Positions 9,617 to 19,439 of a stretch of 62,883 bases of DNA are shown in pieces (the stretch's first letter is position 1; every line of letters starts with the position of its first letter). Location: the NCBI RefSeq assembly GCF_947493425.1, contig NZ_CANLRP010000033.1:1-62883 (forward strand), written 5' to 3'. Position numbers and translations under genes: made by a program. This DNA is from an uncultured Microscilla sp. (GTDB lineage: Bacteria; Bacteroidota; Bacteroidia; Cytophagales; Microscillaceae). The notes below the pieces were generated by a model, which saw only the letters and a list, made by a program, of their open reading frames with translations, searched no databases and was not told where the DNA came from.

Positions 9617-11296
9617 ATGAAACTTTTTTTAACTATATCATTATCGTTTGTAATAAGCTTGTTTTCCACTAATTATGGACAAAGTCCAACGAAACATCTG
9701 CAAAACCAACTCAAGTTAGCCAAAACAGACAGCCAAAAGGTAAAGCTCTATAACCAACTCTCTGAGTTACACTTTAAAGGCGCTCCTGGCAAAGCCCGTA
9801 AATACGCAGAACAGGCACTCAAGTTTGCTCAAAGTGCTCACTATCAAACAGGGATCACCCAAGCCTACTACAACTTGGGGGTAACTTACCGGATTCAAAC
9901 CCAACATACGGTTGCGCTTAGTTTTTTTATGAAAGCTTACAAAATTTATGAAGAAGCTCAATTATTAGCCCCACAACCTAAGCTTCTTAGTGAAATAGGG
10001 ATGGTATACAGGCAGCAAAATGATTTGCCTCATGCACAAACCTACTATGAGAAAGCTTTAGCTATTGCCCAGAAACTCAATCAGAAAAAGCAAATTGCAC
10101 TCGCTTATAACAACTTGGGGGTAGTATGTTTTTATAAAAAGCACTTCAAAAAAGCTGAAAAATACCACGAAAACGCTATTAAGATTCGAGAGGAGATACA
10201 AGATAAAGAAGGATTAGTGATTTCGTATAACAACATTGGCATAGTATACGCCCGGCAACAGCAGTTTAAAAAAGCTTTGAAGTTTTATAATAAATCGCTG
10301 GTTACCAACAAAGAAGTAGAGAATCAACAAATAAAAGCAGCTACCTATGATAATATAGGAGATGTATACCTGGCACAAGACAAATTTGGGGAAGCCAAGC
10401 ACAATTTTTTGGGGAGCCTAAAGATAGCCCAACAAATCAAGGCTGCCAACCGGATCATAGAAGCCTACCATAGTTTATATCAATTATTTTATAAGCAAAC
10501 CAAAGCTGACTCTGCTTTGGTATACTACCAAAAATACAATTACCTCAAAGACAGTGTTTTTAACTCAGAGCAAAGTCGACAAATGGCAGAAATTCAAGCC
10601 GACTATATCAATGAAAAAAAAGAAAAAGAGATTCAACTACTCGCTCATCAAAAAAAAATAGATCAGCTTACTATTTATATTGTGATTACATTATTTGTAC
10701 TCACAATAGCACTCTCACTCTTGATCGCCAGCAGGCAAAGACTCAAAATTCATAAAAACCGGGAAATATTGCAGCAACAACAAGAGATTTATCAAACCCA
10801 ACAAACACTTATGCAAGAAAAGCTTAAGAATGAACAGCTTGCCAAAGAAGGGTTACAAAAAGAAATTGCCTACAAAAACCAGCAACTTACATCGCATACT
10901 TTGCACATGATCAAAAAAAATCAATTGCTTGAGCAAATCAAGGCAGGGTTACTTGCTTTGGCACAAAACCCCAAGCAATTGAAAAAAGGACTAGGCAACT
11001 TGAATCGTTTGGTAGAACAAGGGTTTAACCTTGACAAAGAGTGGGAAGAATTTCGGCAAGTTTTTGAGCAGGTGCATCAAGACTTTTTTAAGCAGCTGAA
11101 ACAGCAATACCCCAACCTTACCCCACATGAGTTGCACGTGTGTGCTTTAGTAAAATTGAACTTTAGCATTAAAGAAATGGCCACCATCTTAGGCATCGCC
11201 CCCAACAGTGTAGCAATGGCTCGCTATCGTATCCGTAAAAAACTGCAATTAGAAACAGATGATAATCTGACCGAATTTATGATGAAAGTAGCCTAA
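9617..11296 (+). CDS. TPR-transmembrane-HTH signalling protein
   Basis: From the ATG at 9617 the product has 559 residues. A start 24 nt upstream would put a charged stretch before an otherwise clean signal peptide (M-K-L-F-L-T-I-S-L...Y-G-Q), so 9617 is preferred. About six tetratricopeptide repeats follow (about residues 30-290), with typical A-x-A-Y-N-N-L-G-V and K-A-x-x-Y-x-x-K-A-L units. Then come a single membrane helix (about 345-365), a coiled coil rich in Q and K, and a C-terminal LuxR-like helix-turn-helix (L-T-P-H-E-L-H-V-C-A-L-V...I-K-E-M-A-T-I-L-G-I). This architecture is common in Bacteroidota, where a periplasmic TPR sensor is linked across the membrane to a cytoplasmic DNA-binding domain. 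The ligand and targets are unknown. Confidence 0.9.
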   Translation: MKLFLTISLSFVISLFSTNYGQSPTKHLQNQLKLAKTDSQKVKLYNQLSELHFKGAPGKARKYAEQALKFAQSAHYQTGITQAYYNLGVTYRIQTQHTVALSFFMKAYKIYEEAQLLAPQPKLLSEIGMVYRQQNDLPHAQTYYEKALAIAQKLNQKKQIALAYNNLGVVCFYKKHFKKAEKYHENAIKIREEIQDKEGLVISYNNIGIVYARQQQFKKALKFYNKSLVTNKEVENQQIKAATYDNIGDVYLAQDKFGEAKHNFLGSLKIAQQIKAANRIIEAYHSLYQLFYKQTKADSALVYYQKYNYLKDSVFNSEQSRQMAEIQADYINEKKEKEIQLLAHQKKIDQLTIYIVITLFVLTIALSLLIASRQRLKIHKNREILQQQQEIYQTQQTLMQEKLKNEQLAKEGLQKEIAYKNQQLTSHTLHMIKKNQLLEQIKAGLLALAQNPKQLKKGLGNLNRLVEQGFNLDKEWEEFRQVFEQVHQDFFKQLKQQYPNLTPHELHVCALVKLNFSIKEMATILGIAPNSVAMARYRIRKKLQLETDDNLTEFMMKVA

Positions 11297-11697
11297 GTAG
11301 TTTTTACATATTTCTATGGTTTTCCCAAATAAAATGATTTTTGGCTTTTTTATAAAAATCACACAATCAACTACAAATCAACATATTAACACATCTTGTA
11401 TATACATTGTATAGATAAAAAACTTGTCTTGTAGAGCTTTTGTATAGGTTGAAAATTAGCTAAAGCTTTGGAAGCTCCCTAAGTTTGTATCAAGATATTT
11501 ATCAAACAGAAACTCAAGTAGATTCTCTACTTTTTAAAATATAACAAAGTTGTAAAGGATATTTTCCTTTTATCAATTTTCAAGGTTTAACTTATAGTAT
11601 AGTATAGCCCAGATGGCTATGGATATTTTATCCATAGTCATTTTTATTTTTATCATCCTTACACTCAATAAATATTCATCAGGCATTTTATTTATAA
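11297..11697. other. 400 bp spacer with no gene, possible long 3' UTR
   Basis: This AT-rich spacer lies between two convergent genes. I see no open frame worth calling. Its only clear structure is the hairpin at 11617-11637 next to a T-rich tract, about 320 nt after the TPR gene's stop. The transcript of that gene may therefore carry a long 3' untranslated region, or a small RNA may be encoded here. Neither is shown by the sequence alone. Confidence 0.5.
11617..11650 (+). terminator. rho-independent terminator
   Basis: CTATGGATA (11617-11625) pairs perfectly with TATCCATAG (11629-11637) around a 3-nt loop, followed by a T-rich run. It is oriented to stop plus-strand transcription before the convergent rqcH-like gene. 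Confidence 0.65.
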
Positions 11698-13314
11698 TCA
11701 TTCAAACTTTTCGGGCACAACCATAATCACCTCTTCCTTATCAACAATTACCTGTCCGTCTACCAAATCTTTGGTTTTGCGGACAAACTTTTTTGGGGTA
11801 ACAATGACTGGGCACAGCGTGTCGCTGCTCCGCTTGGAGTAATAGGCAGCCAATGAAGCGGCTTTTTCTATTACATCGGTAGGAAAGCTTTTACCTGCCT
11901 GGTATTTAATCACTACATGCGACCCGCTCACATCCTTGGCGTGTAACCATAAATCTTCTTTGTAAGCGTATTTTTGAGTCAGTAAGTCATTGTTTTTTGA
12001 GTTTTTACCTATCCAAATCTCAAACCCTTGATAATCAAACCGTTTAAATGGGAACTTGTCCACTTGAGCTGCCTGATTGGTACTGGTGCTTAAACGATTA
12101 TTTTTGAGGTACTTACGCAACTCTTTAAAGTTGTCTATTTCCATAACAATTGCCAAATGCTTTTCCTGCTCCTTCTTTTCCCTTTCTTTTCGGGCAATAT
12201 TTTCTTCTAGTTTTTGTATTTCTATGCGGGCATTTTTAGCCTTTCGATAATAGACTTCTGCATTTTTTTGAGGGGATAAATCTTCCTTAAGTTTAATGAT
12301 GCGTTGAGTATCATGGTAAAAATCAAACAACTCTACAGTTTTTGCACGCTTAGGAATGGCGTGTAAATTGGCCATGATGATATTAGCTATTTCCTCGTTT
12401 TTATTACTATCATCTAAATCTGCCAATTTGCCATACGTTTTGTCCAGGTAATTTTGGGTTTGCTTAATCCTTTTATTAAGAACACGACTCGCCTTTTCTC
12501 TTTGCTTTTCTAACGAGCTAATTTTCACATATTGATAGTAAAAGTTATTGACTGCTTCTATTGCACTATCATGGTGTTCTTTGTAGTCAGAGTCGCGTAA
12601 GAAAGGTAAGAGTTTAGGCAATCCTTTGTCAAAATAAATGTAAAAACCCGCTTTTTCTATATCCTGTAAGTTTTTCTGAATAATGTCCCATTGTTCCGAC
12701 AAATTAGTAACTTTAAACAAACCTTGAGCTTCTAACCATTTGCCTACATCTTTGCCTAGTGTAGGATATAAAGCCCTTATATTCCCTTCTTCTCGTTCAA
12801 AATCTGCTAAATTTTGCCCAATGACTCTGTCCATCTCCATCAGTTTTAACGCCTGATCTTTGACCATTTTCTTGTGAAATGAAATCACAAAATCACCTTG
12901 TTCAAACATAATGACATTGGAGCGTCCTCCGTGCATTTTAAACAACAATGCATACCCTTGCTCAAACAAAATACTAAATGCCCGCTCATTGATATGTTGT
13001 ACTACATGTTGCACTCTTTTGCCTTGCAATACCTTAAATAAGTCAACACTATTGCGTTTTGCCCTGAAAAACTCCTGAGTAAAGGATAAACAGGCAAAGT
13101 CTGGACGAAGTACTGCCTTGATATAAAACTCTTCCTGACCACTATAGAAACCAAGTACTAATTCATCTTTATTTTGACTAAAGGCTTCTGCCAGCTTCAT
13201 TCCCTCAACGTTGGCGGTAGCTACACCTGACTGATAGCCCATGCTCCACGAGGTTTGTAGTTTTTGAGCAATTTCTTTTGAAAGGTGCTTTAAGAAATGA
13301 TAGTTGTTGTGCAT
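11698..13314 (-). CDS. rqcH: NFACT-family protein, RqcH-like ribosome quality control factor
   Basis: This 538-residue protein has the NFACT-N, coiled-coil and NFACT-R layout of bacterial RqcH (Tae2/NEMF/FbpA family), which adds C-terminal alanine tails to nascent chains on stalled large ribosomal subunits. NFACT-N shows K-M-H-G-G-R-S-N-V-I-M-F near residues 127-137. The middle (about 270-410) is a long coiled coil. NFACT-R has W-I-G-K-N-S-K-N-N-D and D-L-W-L-H-A-K-D-V-S-G-S-H-V-V-I. In well-studied RqcH a D-R pair in NFACT-N is needed for tRNA handling. The aligned position here reads E110-R111, a conservative change. The coding strand is opposite to both neighbours, so it is a single-gene unit. 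Confidence 0.85.
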   Translation of the reverse strand: MHNNYHFLKHLSKEIAQKLQTSWSMGYQSGVATANVEGMKLAEAFSQNKDELVLGFYSGQEEFYIKAVLRPDFACLSFTQEFFRAKRNSVDLFKVLQGKRVQHVVQHINERAFSILFEQGYALLFKMHGGRSNVIMFEQGDFVISFHKKMVKDQALKLMEMDRVIGQNLADFEREEGNIRALYPTLGKDVGKWLEAQGLFKVTNLSEQWDIIQKNLQDIEKAGFYIYFDKGLPKLLPFLRDSDYKEHHDSAIEAVNNFYYQYVKISSLEKQREKASRVLNKRIKQTQNYLDKTYGKLADLDDSNKNEEIANIIMANLHAIPKRAKTVELFDFYHDTQRIIKLKEDLSPQKNAEVYYRKAKNARIEIQKLEENIARKEREKKEQEKHLAIVMEIDNFKELRKYLKNNRLSTSTNQAAQVDKFPFKRFDYQGFEIWIGKNSKNNDLLTQKYAYKEDLWLHAKDVSGSHVVIKYQAGKSFPTDVIEKAASLAAYYSKRSSDTLCPVIVTPKKFVRKTKDLVDGQVIVDKEEVIMVVPEKFE

Positions 13315-13638
13315 GGTGAGACAATGATAGTTTTTTATAATCTTGCAAATTAAAAGGTTTCGGGGGGAATGTACGGTTAAAATAAGTTTTTCTTAAATAA
13401 CCCCTTGCTTACATACACCTAAAACTTTGCAGTATATCTTGTAAAAAGCCAATTTTATAATATTACTGTTAACTTTGTACTTTGTAGGTTTTATTCCCGC
13501 TTTTATTAGCAAATGCCTACAACTTTCATCAAATAGTAGCGTATCCACTTATGTAAATTTAACACAATGAAGTTTGTTTAGTTGTATATACAAACTAAAT
13601 AAAATAATATATTAAACCACAAACTCCGCTAACTACCA
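13315..13638. other. divergent promoter region, 324 bp
   Basis: This AT-rich spacer separates the divergent rqcH-like gene and the T9SS cargo gene. A TAACTTTG box on the plus strand near 13470-13477 matches TAnnTTTG and could serve the plus-strand gene, leaving a leader of about 160 nt. I see no convincing -33 element at the right distance and no other structure. Confidence 0.35.
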
Positions 13639-16600
13639 ATGAACAAGTCAACTTTACCATGGCTTTGCTTAGTCTTTGTGTGTGCTCTTTTTTGTAATTC
13701 CCCTGTTTTTAGCCAAAATGCGAGTAACTATGGAAGCCCTAATAGCACACAGTTTGCCACCAACGCCGCTGCTACTCTCGAAGACATGAGTAGTGGTACT
13801 ACCCAACTTATAGGAGCCAACCAGCTCAACACCAGTTCGTCAATCACTCCTTTTGGTTTTGAGGTGTGGTTTATGGGCAAACGTTTTACCGATTTCAGTG
13901 TAAATACCAACGGAGTATTGCAGTTTGGCAACATTACAGTAGCCACAGAAGCCAACACACATGCCATTGCTACCAAAGAACCTAGAATATCTCCTCTCTC
14001 TTCAGGAACCTTGCTTAACCTCGAAACTGCCCCTATTACAGGAAGTTTTAAAACCTCGGGTACTGGAAAAATACACTACAAACTAGCAGGCACATCCCCC
14101 AATAGGTATATGGTAATAGAGTGGAAAGATATATTACTCAACCACCGAAACATTTCTGGACAAACAGCTACTTTTCAAGCACATATTTATGAAACCACTC
14201 CCCGAACAGGGGCTACTACTGAAGGTGGGCGCATTTATTTTGTTTATGGAGAAATGCCAACAGACTTTCGCAATGGTTCTAACAACGGTGCAGTGGCTCA
14301 AGTGCATCTAGGCATTGGGGTTGGCATCTCCCCTCAAAACTACCTAGGGTTGCAAGTAGATGGAGGCATTGCTGATCCTATACCCAATACTACCGACAAT
14401 GATGGAGAAGCGAACTCGGCCAACTATCACAATATTATAGCCAGTGGAAGCAATGTTCCATTGCTACATACTAACGTTGCCAACAACAGGCGTTTTATCA
14501 ACCTTGAAGTAGAGGAAGTAACAGGGTTACCTAATAACTTTCAGGCAATTTGTGTAACTGATACTAAGATAGACCTAACCTGGATTAACCCTAATGCAAC
14601 CAATGCAGTAGGGGCTGTGCTCTACCGTTCTATTGATAATGTAAACTTTAGTTTTCAAAATCAGGTACCCATTGGCACAAATATCTACTCTGATTCAGGG
14701 CTTATTCCTGGGCAAACCTACTATTACCGCCTTTATCTGGTAAACGAAGGTAAACTCTCTAAACTTGGCGGAACAGCCTCTGTGATAGCTACCACTGGAG
14801 TCACTGCCAATTATTCGGTCACTTCGGGCAAGTGGTCTGACGCCTCTACCTGGTCGAAGGGGACAGTACCTAATATTAATGATGATGTAGTGATTAACTG
14901 CAGCGATATAGTATATGTAGATACAGATGCGAGCTGTAGAAATTTGACTGTATTGATTACAGCTAAACTCAGGTTTGCTAATGGTGGACATACGCTAGTC
15001 ATTGGGGGCCACCTAAACAATGAAGGGGTGGTAGATATGAATGGTAGTAATGCAAATTTAACAGTAGCAGGCAATATTAACAGTTCTAACTCATGGATGT
15101 CGGGTGCTACGGCAACAGTGACCTTGAATGGTACTACCCACCAAACTATTACCAATACTGGTACATCTACCATAGTAACCAATAGTGGGAGCCTTACTGC
15201 TGCGTCTTTTAACCTTATCAATGATAATGAATTAGACTTGGGAAATAACTGCAGCACCAGCACAGCCAATTTACCTTTTCCAAAGGCTACCGTGCGAAAT
15301 ATTTCAGGTTATGACCCCAACCTATACAATACACTTACTGGTGTTACGGTAAATATCAACCATCCAGCAAATGATGAGCTGGAAATATGGGTGGTTCCTG
15401 CGGGAGCTTCTACTGCTTATCTATTATCGGCAGACAATGGAGGGAGCGGTTCTAACTATACTAATGTTACCTTTAGTGACTATGCCACTACAGCTGTATC
15501 GGCTTATGTAGGTATTAATCATAATTTTGCCAACCAAAGTGTACGTCCCCAGTGTCAGGAGTTGAGTAAGATTACCAGTGCCATAAAAGCTGATTGGCAA
15601 ATCTTAGTAAACGATGATGATGACACCAACGCAGGAGGACAGCTACTTGCTGTATCACTCCACTTTGAGTCTCGCAGTACAGTCGATGAGCTATCATTTA
15701 ACAACCTTATTATACAAAATACCAGTACCGCAGGAATAACGCTTGCTCATAGTATTAGAGTTACTGGGGCGCTTACACTTACCGATGGGGTGGTAAACAC
15801 AGGCAATAATGAAGTGATTTTTAATGATAATGCTACAGCAAGTAATGGAAGTAATGAGAGCTATATAGATGGTGTGGTAAGAAAAATAGGGGATGATGCT
15901 TTTGTTTTTCCGGTGGGCAATGGAGGGCATATAGCCAGCGTTGCTATTACTGCTCCAGCTGATCCAAGTGATGAGTTTACAGCACAATACTTTCACGTAG
16001 ACCCAGCTACTACTCCTTATGATCCCAATACTAAAGATGATATCAACCTGACTAAAATAAGTAGCTGTGAATATTGGATAATAAACCGTGAAGCTGGCGC
16101 TTCTAATGTACAAGTATCACTAAGTTATGAAAATACCCGTAGTTGTGGAGTAGGAAAGTCGGCAGATTTGCGCATCGCCCGTTGGGATGCAGGTTCAACA
16201 CGTTGGGAAAACGAAGGTAATGGAGGTGATGTAACAGTTGGCGCATTGAACGGTATTATAAGTTCGGCCAATGTAGTAAACTTTAGCCCTTTTACACTGG
16301 CCACTCAAGATCCTATTGGTACCCCGCTCCCTACTGGATTGCTCAACTTTACTGTAAATCAAAGTAAACAGGGGGTATTGGCTCGCTGGAAAGCCTTAAA
16401 TGATAAAACACTTGCTTATTACCAACTGCAACGTTCTATAGATGGACAAAAATTTGTGAATACCGGGCAAAAAATAACATTCAAAGATGCTGTCAAACCA
16501 GTGCATCAATATTCAGTATGGGACAGAGAAGTCATTGTAGGCTTAAGCCCTATATTATATTATCGCTTGAAAACGGTGAGTTCTAATGGGGCTTATCGTT

Positions 16601-16887
16601 ATTCTCAAATCAAAGTGCTTAACTTTCAAGCAAGTTATAGCATTGTATCTACTGCCCCTAACCCGTTCAAAGATGAACTAACGGTGAACTATACATTGCC
16701 TTTTGAGCAAACTGTAAGCATCGAAATAAGAACTTTATTAGGGCAAACAATCCAGGTTTACCACCAAAAAGCGGCTAAAGGGGGCAACCAATTGCAGCTA
16801 AGCAAACTAGGCATGTTGCCTAAAGGGAGTTATTTGCTGGTGTTGCGGCATAAATATGGTACTTTGACCCATACTATTGTCAAGTAA
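13639..16887 (+). CDS. large secreted T9SS cargo protein with fibronectin III and P-domain-like modules
   Basis: This 1082-residue protein starts with a signal peptide (about residues 1-26, ending V-F-S-Q) and ends with a type A T9SS sorting domain: A-P-N-P-F-K-D-E-L-T-V, L-G-Q-T-I and G-S-Y-L-L-V-L near the end. It should be exported by Sec, then moved across the outer membrane by T9SS. Between these ends are a beta-rich N-terminal domain, a fibronectin type III module (about residues 295-385, with L-T-W and Y-Y-Y-R-L-Y-L), a parallel-beta segment starting G-K-W-S-D-A-S-T-W, and a proprotein convertase P-domain-like stretch (about 553-680). No protease or glycosidase active site is visible, so adhesion or matrix function is an inference. 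A strong hairpin follows. Confidence 0.88.
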   Translation: MNKSTLPWLCLVFVCALFCNSPVFSQNASNYGSPNSTQFATNAAATLEDMSSGTTQLIGANQLNTSSSITPFGFEVWFMGKRFTDFSVNTNGVLQFGNITVATEANTHAIATKEPRISPLSSGTLLNLETAPITGSFKTSGTGKIHYKLAGTSPNRYMVIEWKDILLNHRNISGQTATFQAHIYETTPRTGATTEGGRIYFVYGEMPTDFRNGSNNGAVAQVHLGIGVGISPQNYLGLQVDGGIADPIPNTTDNDGEANSANYHNIIASGSNVPLLHTNVANNRRFINLEVEEVTGLPNNFQAICVTDTKIDLTWINPNATNAVGAVLYRSIDNVNFSFQNQVPIGTNIYSDSGLIPGQTYYYRLYLVNEGKLSKLGGTASVIATTGVTANYSVTSGKWSDASTWSKGTVPNINDDVVINCSDIVYVDTDASCRNLTVLITAKLRFANGGHTLVIGGHLNNEGVVDMNGSNANLTVAGNINSSNSWMSGATATVTLNGTTHQTITNTGTSTIVTNSGSLTAASFNLINDNELDLGNNCSTSTANLPFPKATVRNISGYDPNLYNTLTGVTVNINHPANDELEIWVVPAGASTAYLLSADNGGSGSNYTNVTFSDYATTAVSAYVGINHNFANQSVRPQCQELSKITSAIKADWQILVNDDDDTNAGGQLLAVSLHFESRSTVDELSFNNLIIQNTSTAGITLAHSIRVTGALTLTDGVVNTGNNEVIFNDNATASNGSNESYIDGVVRKIGDDAFVFPVGNGGHIASVAITAPADPSDEFTAQYFHVDPATTPYDPNTKDDINLTKISSCEYWIINREAGASNVQVSLSYENTRSCGVGKSADLRIARWDAGSTRWENEGNGGDVTVGALNGIISSANVVNFSPFTLATQDPIGTPLPTGLLNFTVNQSKQGVLARWKALNDKTLAYYQLQRSIDGQKFVNTGQKITFKDAVKPVHQYSVWDREVIVGLSPILYYRLKTVSSNGAYRYSQIKVLNFQASYSIVSTAPNPFKDELTVNYTLPFEQTVSIEIRTLLGQTIQVYHQKAAKGGNQLQLSKLGMLPKGSYLLVLRHKYGTLTHTIVK

Positions 16888-16905
16888 AAAACTTGGTTTA
16901 ACCAT

Positions 16906-16946
16906 AAATGACCAAAGCCGAGGAGATCTCTCGGCTTTGGTCATTT
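16906..16946. terminator. strong bidirectional terminator
   Basis: A perfect 17-bp stem (16906-16922 with 16930-16946) closes a 7-nt loop and has A- and T-rich flanks on both sides. It separates the convergent T9SS cargo gene and the nfeD-like gene. Confidence 0.85.
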
Positions 16947-16967
16947 ATATATCGAACAAAAAACTGG

Positions 16968-18371
16968 TCAATCTTCCTCTTTTTTTACCTTCAATGATGT
17001 TCCTTCTTGGCTAATCACAATTATTTTTGTCCCTTTCTCTATAAAGTCGCCTTGGCTTGCGGCATCATATAACTCGTCACCCAGCCTTATTTTACCACTT
17101 GGACGTAGTACAGTATGGGCAACCCCCTGACGCCCAACAAAGTTATCTAAGTAAGATGTAGAAGTGTACCCTGCCTCTGAGTCCATTACATCCTGCAAAG
17201 AAATTTGTTTGAAGCGTTTACTCTTTAAAAATTGCGGCAATGCCAGTGCTATAGCCAACCCTCCGCCAATGATGCCAATGCCTATTGTAATGAATGAGTC
17301 TGATAAGGCGTTGGTTTGCACTTTTGAGAAATCAAACCAATCGTTGTCTATCATCATCAATAGCAATGAGCCAAAGGTACATAGGAAACCCAGCACGCCA
17401 GCCACACCAAAGCCTGGTATAATAAAAAACTCTGCCATTAACAATGAAATACCTATTACTAAGAAAGCAAGTTCCCAATACTCAGCCAGACCGTTTAAAT
17501 AATAAGGAATAAAATATAATGCAGCTGCTATAATAGACGCAAGAATAGGAAAGCCTACCCCAGGGGTTTGCAATTCGAAATATAAACCACCTACAATAAT
17601 TAACAACAATAGTCCACTAATAACGGGGTTCAGAAATATATTAGAAATTTTCTCACTTTGGCTAAGTTTGAAATTGATCACTTCATAATCTTTGACATTA
17701 TTTTTGGTCAATAGGTCTTTGATTGTATTGACTTTGCCTTCGCAATAACCGTGTTTGATGGCTTCTTCGGTAGAAAAAGTAATTACTTCACCTTTTTTGC
17801 TAATGCCTTCAATCTCTATGTTTTGATCAACCATTGCCTCGGCAATACGTGGGTCACGCTTATTGGTTTTTGCGGTCGCACGCATCATACCACGCATATA
17901 TGATTGGTATTTGTCTGGAGCGGCTTTGCCTTTATCGCCTGTTACCACAGTAGCTGCTCCAATGGTGGCTCCTGGTTGCATATAAATTTTATCGCAGGCA
18001 ATAGAAATAAGCGCGCCAGCCGAAGCCGCATTTTTATTAACAAATACCCATACAGGCTTTTTAAAATCAAGCAATTTAGTACGTATATAATCAGCATCGT
18101 CTACTCTACCACCATAAGTATTCATATCAACTATAATATAGTCTGCTTTTAAGTTAAGCGCCTCTTCCAGGGCTATATCTACATAACGAGACACCTGTGG
18201 GTTGATTTCCTGGCGAATTTTTATAACAAACACTTTGGTTTTACCAGTCTCCACATTGTCTTGTGCCTGTAGTTGACCAAACACCCCAAGCCAACACATT
18301 ATGCCAAATGCTGCCTGCCACCAAAGAACCCTGGTAAGTCTATATGTATTTTGAGCGAATAATTGTTTCAT
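16968..18371 (-). CDS. nfeD: NfeD-family membrane-bound serine protease
   Basis: This 467-residue protein is the long form of the NfeD family. It has an N-terminal export signal and a ClpP-like protease domain on the outer face of the membrane. The nucleophile S117 sits in N-A-A-S-A-G-A, after D-M-N-T-Y-G-G-R, and a candidate catalytic lysine lies in the M-R-A-T-A-K-T-N-K-R segment. Four to five membrane helices follow (about residues 245-375). The C-terminal beta-barrel NfeD domain (about 395-467) has G-x-A-x-T-x-L-R-P-S-G-K-I-R and G-D-E-L-Y-D-A. Family members work with stomatin-like proteins in membrane quality control, but no stomatin gene is adjacent. It is monocistronic and convergent with the T9SS gene. 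Confidence 0.92.
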   Translation of the reverse strand: MKQLFAQNTYRLTRVLWWQAAFGIMCWLGVFGQLQAQDNVETGKTKVFVIKIRQEINPQVSRYVDIALEEALNLKADYIIVDMNTYGGRVDDADYIRTKLLDFKKPVWVFVNKNAASAGALISIACDKIYMQPGATIGAATVVTGDKGKAAPDKYQSYMRGMMRATAKTNKRDPRIAEAMVDQNIEIEGISKKGEVITFSTEEAIKHGYCEGKVNTIKDLLTKNNVKDYEVINFKLSQSEKISNIFLNPVISGLLLLIIVGGLYFELQTPGVGFPILASIIAAALYFIPYYLNGLAEYWELAFLVIGISLLMAEFFIIPGFGVAGVLGFLCTFGSLLLMMIDNDWFDFSKVQTNALSDSFITIGIGIIGGGLAIALALPQFLKSKRFKQISLQDVMDSEAGYTSTSYLDNFVGRQGVAHTVLRPSGKIRLGDELYDAASQGDFIEKGTKIIVISQEGTSLKVKKEED

Positions 18372-18606
18372 TGTAAAAGAAGTAATTCAAGTTGGAGGTA
18401 CAATAAGTGGGTGATCTATAACAGCTGTTTTTGTACCTAAAAAAATTAAGCATTAGCTACTAGTTTTAGCATTTAAAGATGCTTTGATGCTATATATCTT
18501 ATAAAACGTAAATAAAGGTAAAGAAAGATACAAAGTATTTTATTCGTATGAAAATTTCTACCAACTTTCGGACAGGCAACGAACCAAGAATATATAAACC
18601 AACAAT

Positions 18607-19422
18607 ATGATGGAAGTTTCATTCATTCAGGAGTTACCCACCGGCCTATCGGTCGCACTTAATGAGCAAGTATGGAAAATATTGGTAGATGATACCGTCC
18701 CCTTACTAGTAATACAAACCCGTAATGGAGAGGCATACCAAACATCTTTTACAGCTGTTGATATACACCAAAACCAGGTATTGTGGCAAAACTTCACCTT
18801 AGAAGAAAGTTGGTGGTTGGGTATGGCTGAACTACACGCAGGTGTATTGCTTTTGTACACTTACCCTGATACACAAAAGCCACAATCTCAGGGAATTATT
18901 GCGGTAGATGTAGCTACTCAACAAATATTATGGCAAACGCAAAAAGCTAATTTTTCTCAGATTATTCAAGGGCAAGTGCTCACCATATCGTTTGAACAAA
19001 GTACTAAAGTATATCAGCTACTTGACCTAAAAACTGGAGAGGTTTTAGAGCAATTTCGAGAATTTGAATCACTCGATGTTCTCAAAAATGAAAATAACAA
19101 GGCAATTTTTCCGTTTCATTATTATAATGAAATGGCTTATTTTCAAACAGTTGCTATTTTTTTGAAAAAAAAATTTAACTTGCAGATTGTACAGGCTGTT
19201 GATTACCTGGAGTATGAAAATTTCATTATAATTTCGTATTTTCACCAATCAACTCAGGGATTAGCCAATAATTTATTGGTCTTAAATCATCAAAATCAGG
19301 TGTTGTTGCACCAAAACATTGCGCAACAACTTACTGGTATAGGTTTAGATACTTTTTTTGTATTTGAGAAACAAGTATTTTTTGTGAAACATAAAACTCA
19401 TTTAATGAGTTTAAAACTTTAA
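18607..19422 (+). CDS. DUF4905-like protein
   Basis: This 271-residue cytoplasmic protein has no signal peptide. It is made of beta-propeller-like units in which W-Q or W-x-N motifs recur (V-L-W-Q-N-F-T-L, I-L-W-Q-T-Q-K). It resembles the Bacteroidota DUF4905 family, which often precedes LysM protein genes. That assignment rests on memory of the family and is moderate. The downstream LysM gene begins 17 nt after this stop, so the two are almost certainly one operon, and a role linked to the cell wall is an inference from that. Two adjacent ATG codons are possible starts (18607 and 18610). Confidence 0.65.
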   Translation: MMEVSFIQELPTGLSVALNEQVWKILVDDTVPLLVIQTRNGEAYQTSFTAVDIHQNQVLWQNFTLEESWWLGMAELHAGVLLLYTYPDTQKPQSQGIIAVDVATQQILWQTQKANFSQIIQGQVLTISFEQSTKVYQLLDLKTGEVLEQFREFESLDVLKNENNKAIFPFHYYNEMAYFQTVAIFLKKKFNLQIVQAVDYLEYENFIIISYFHQSTQGLANNLLVLNHQNQVLLHQNIAQQLTGIGLDTFFVFEKQVFFVKHKTHLMSLKL

Positions 19423-19439
19423 ATAAAACCTCACTAAAA

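Noticed and set aside
9487..9672. Open frame of 61 codons upstream of the TPR gene
   Set aside because: It overlaps the TPR gene's start in another frame, its product is hydrophobic and low complexity, and the TPR protein has a clear signal peptide from 9617.
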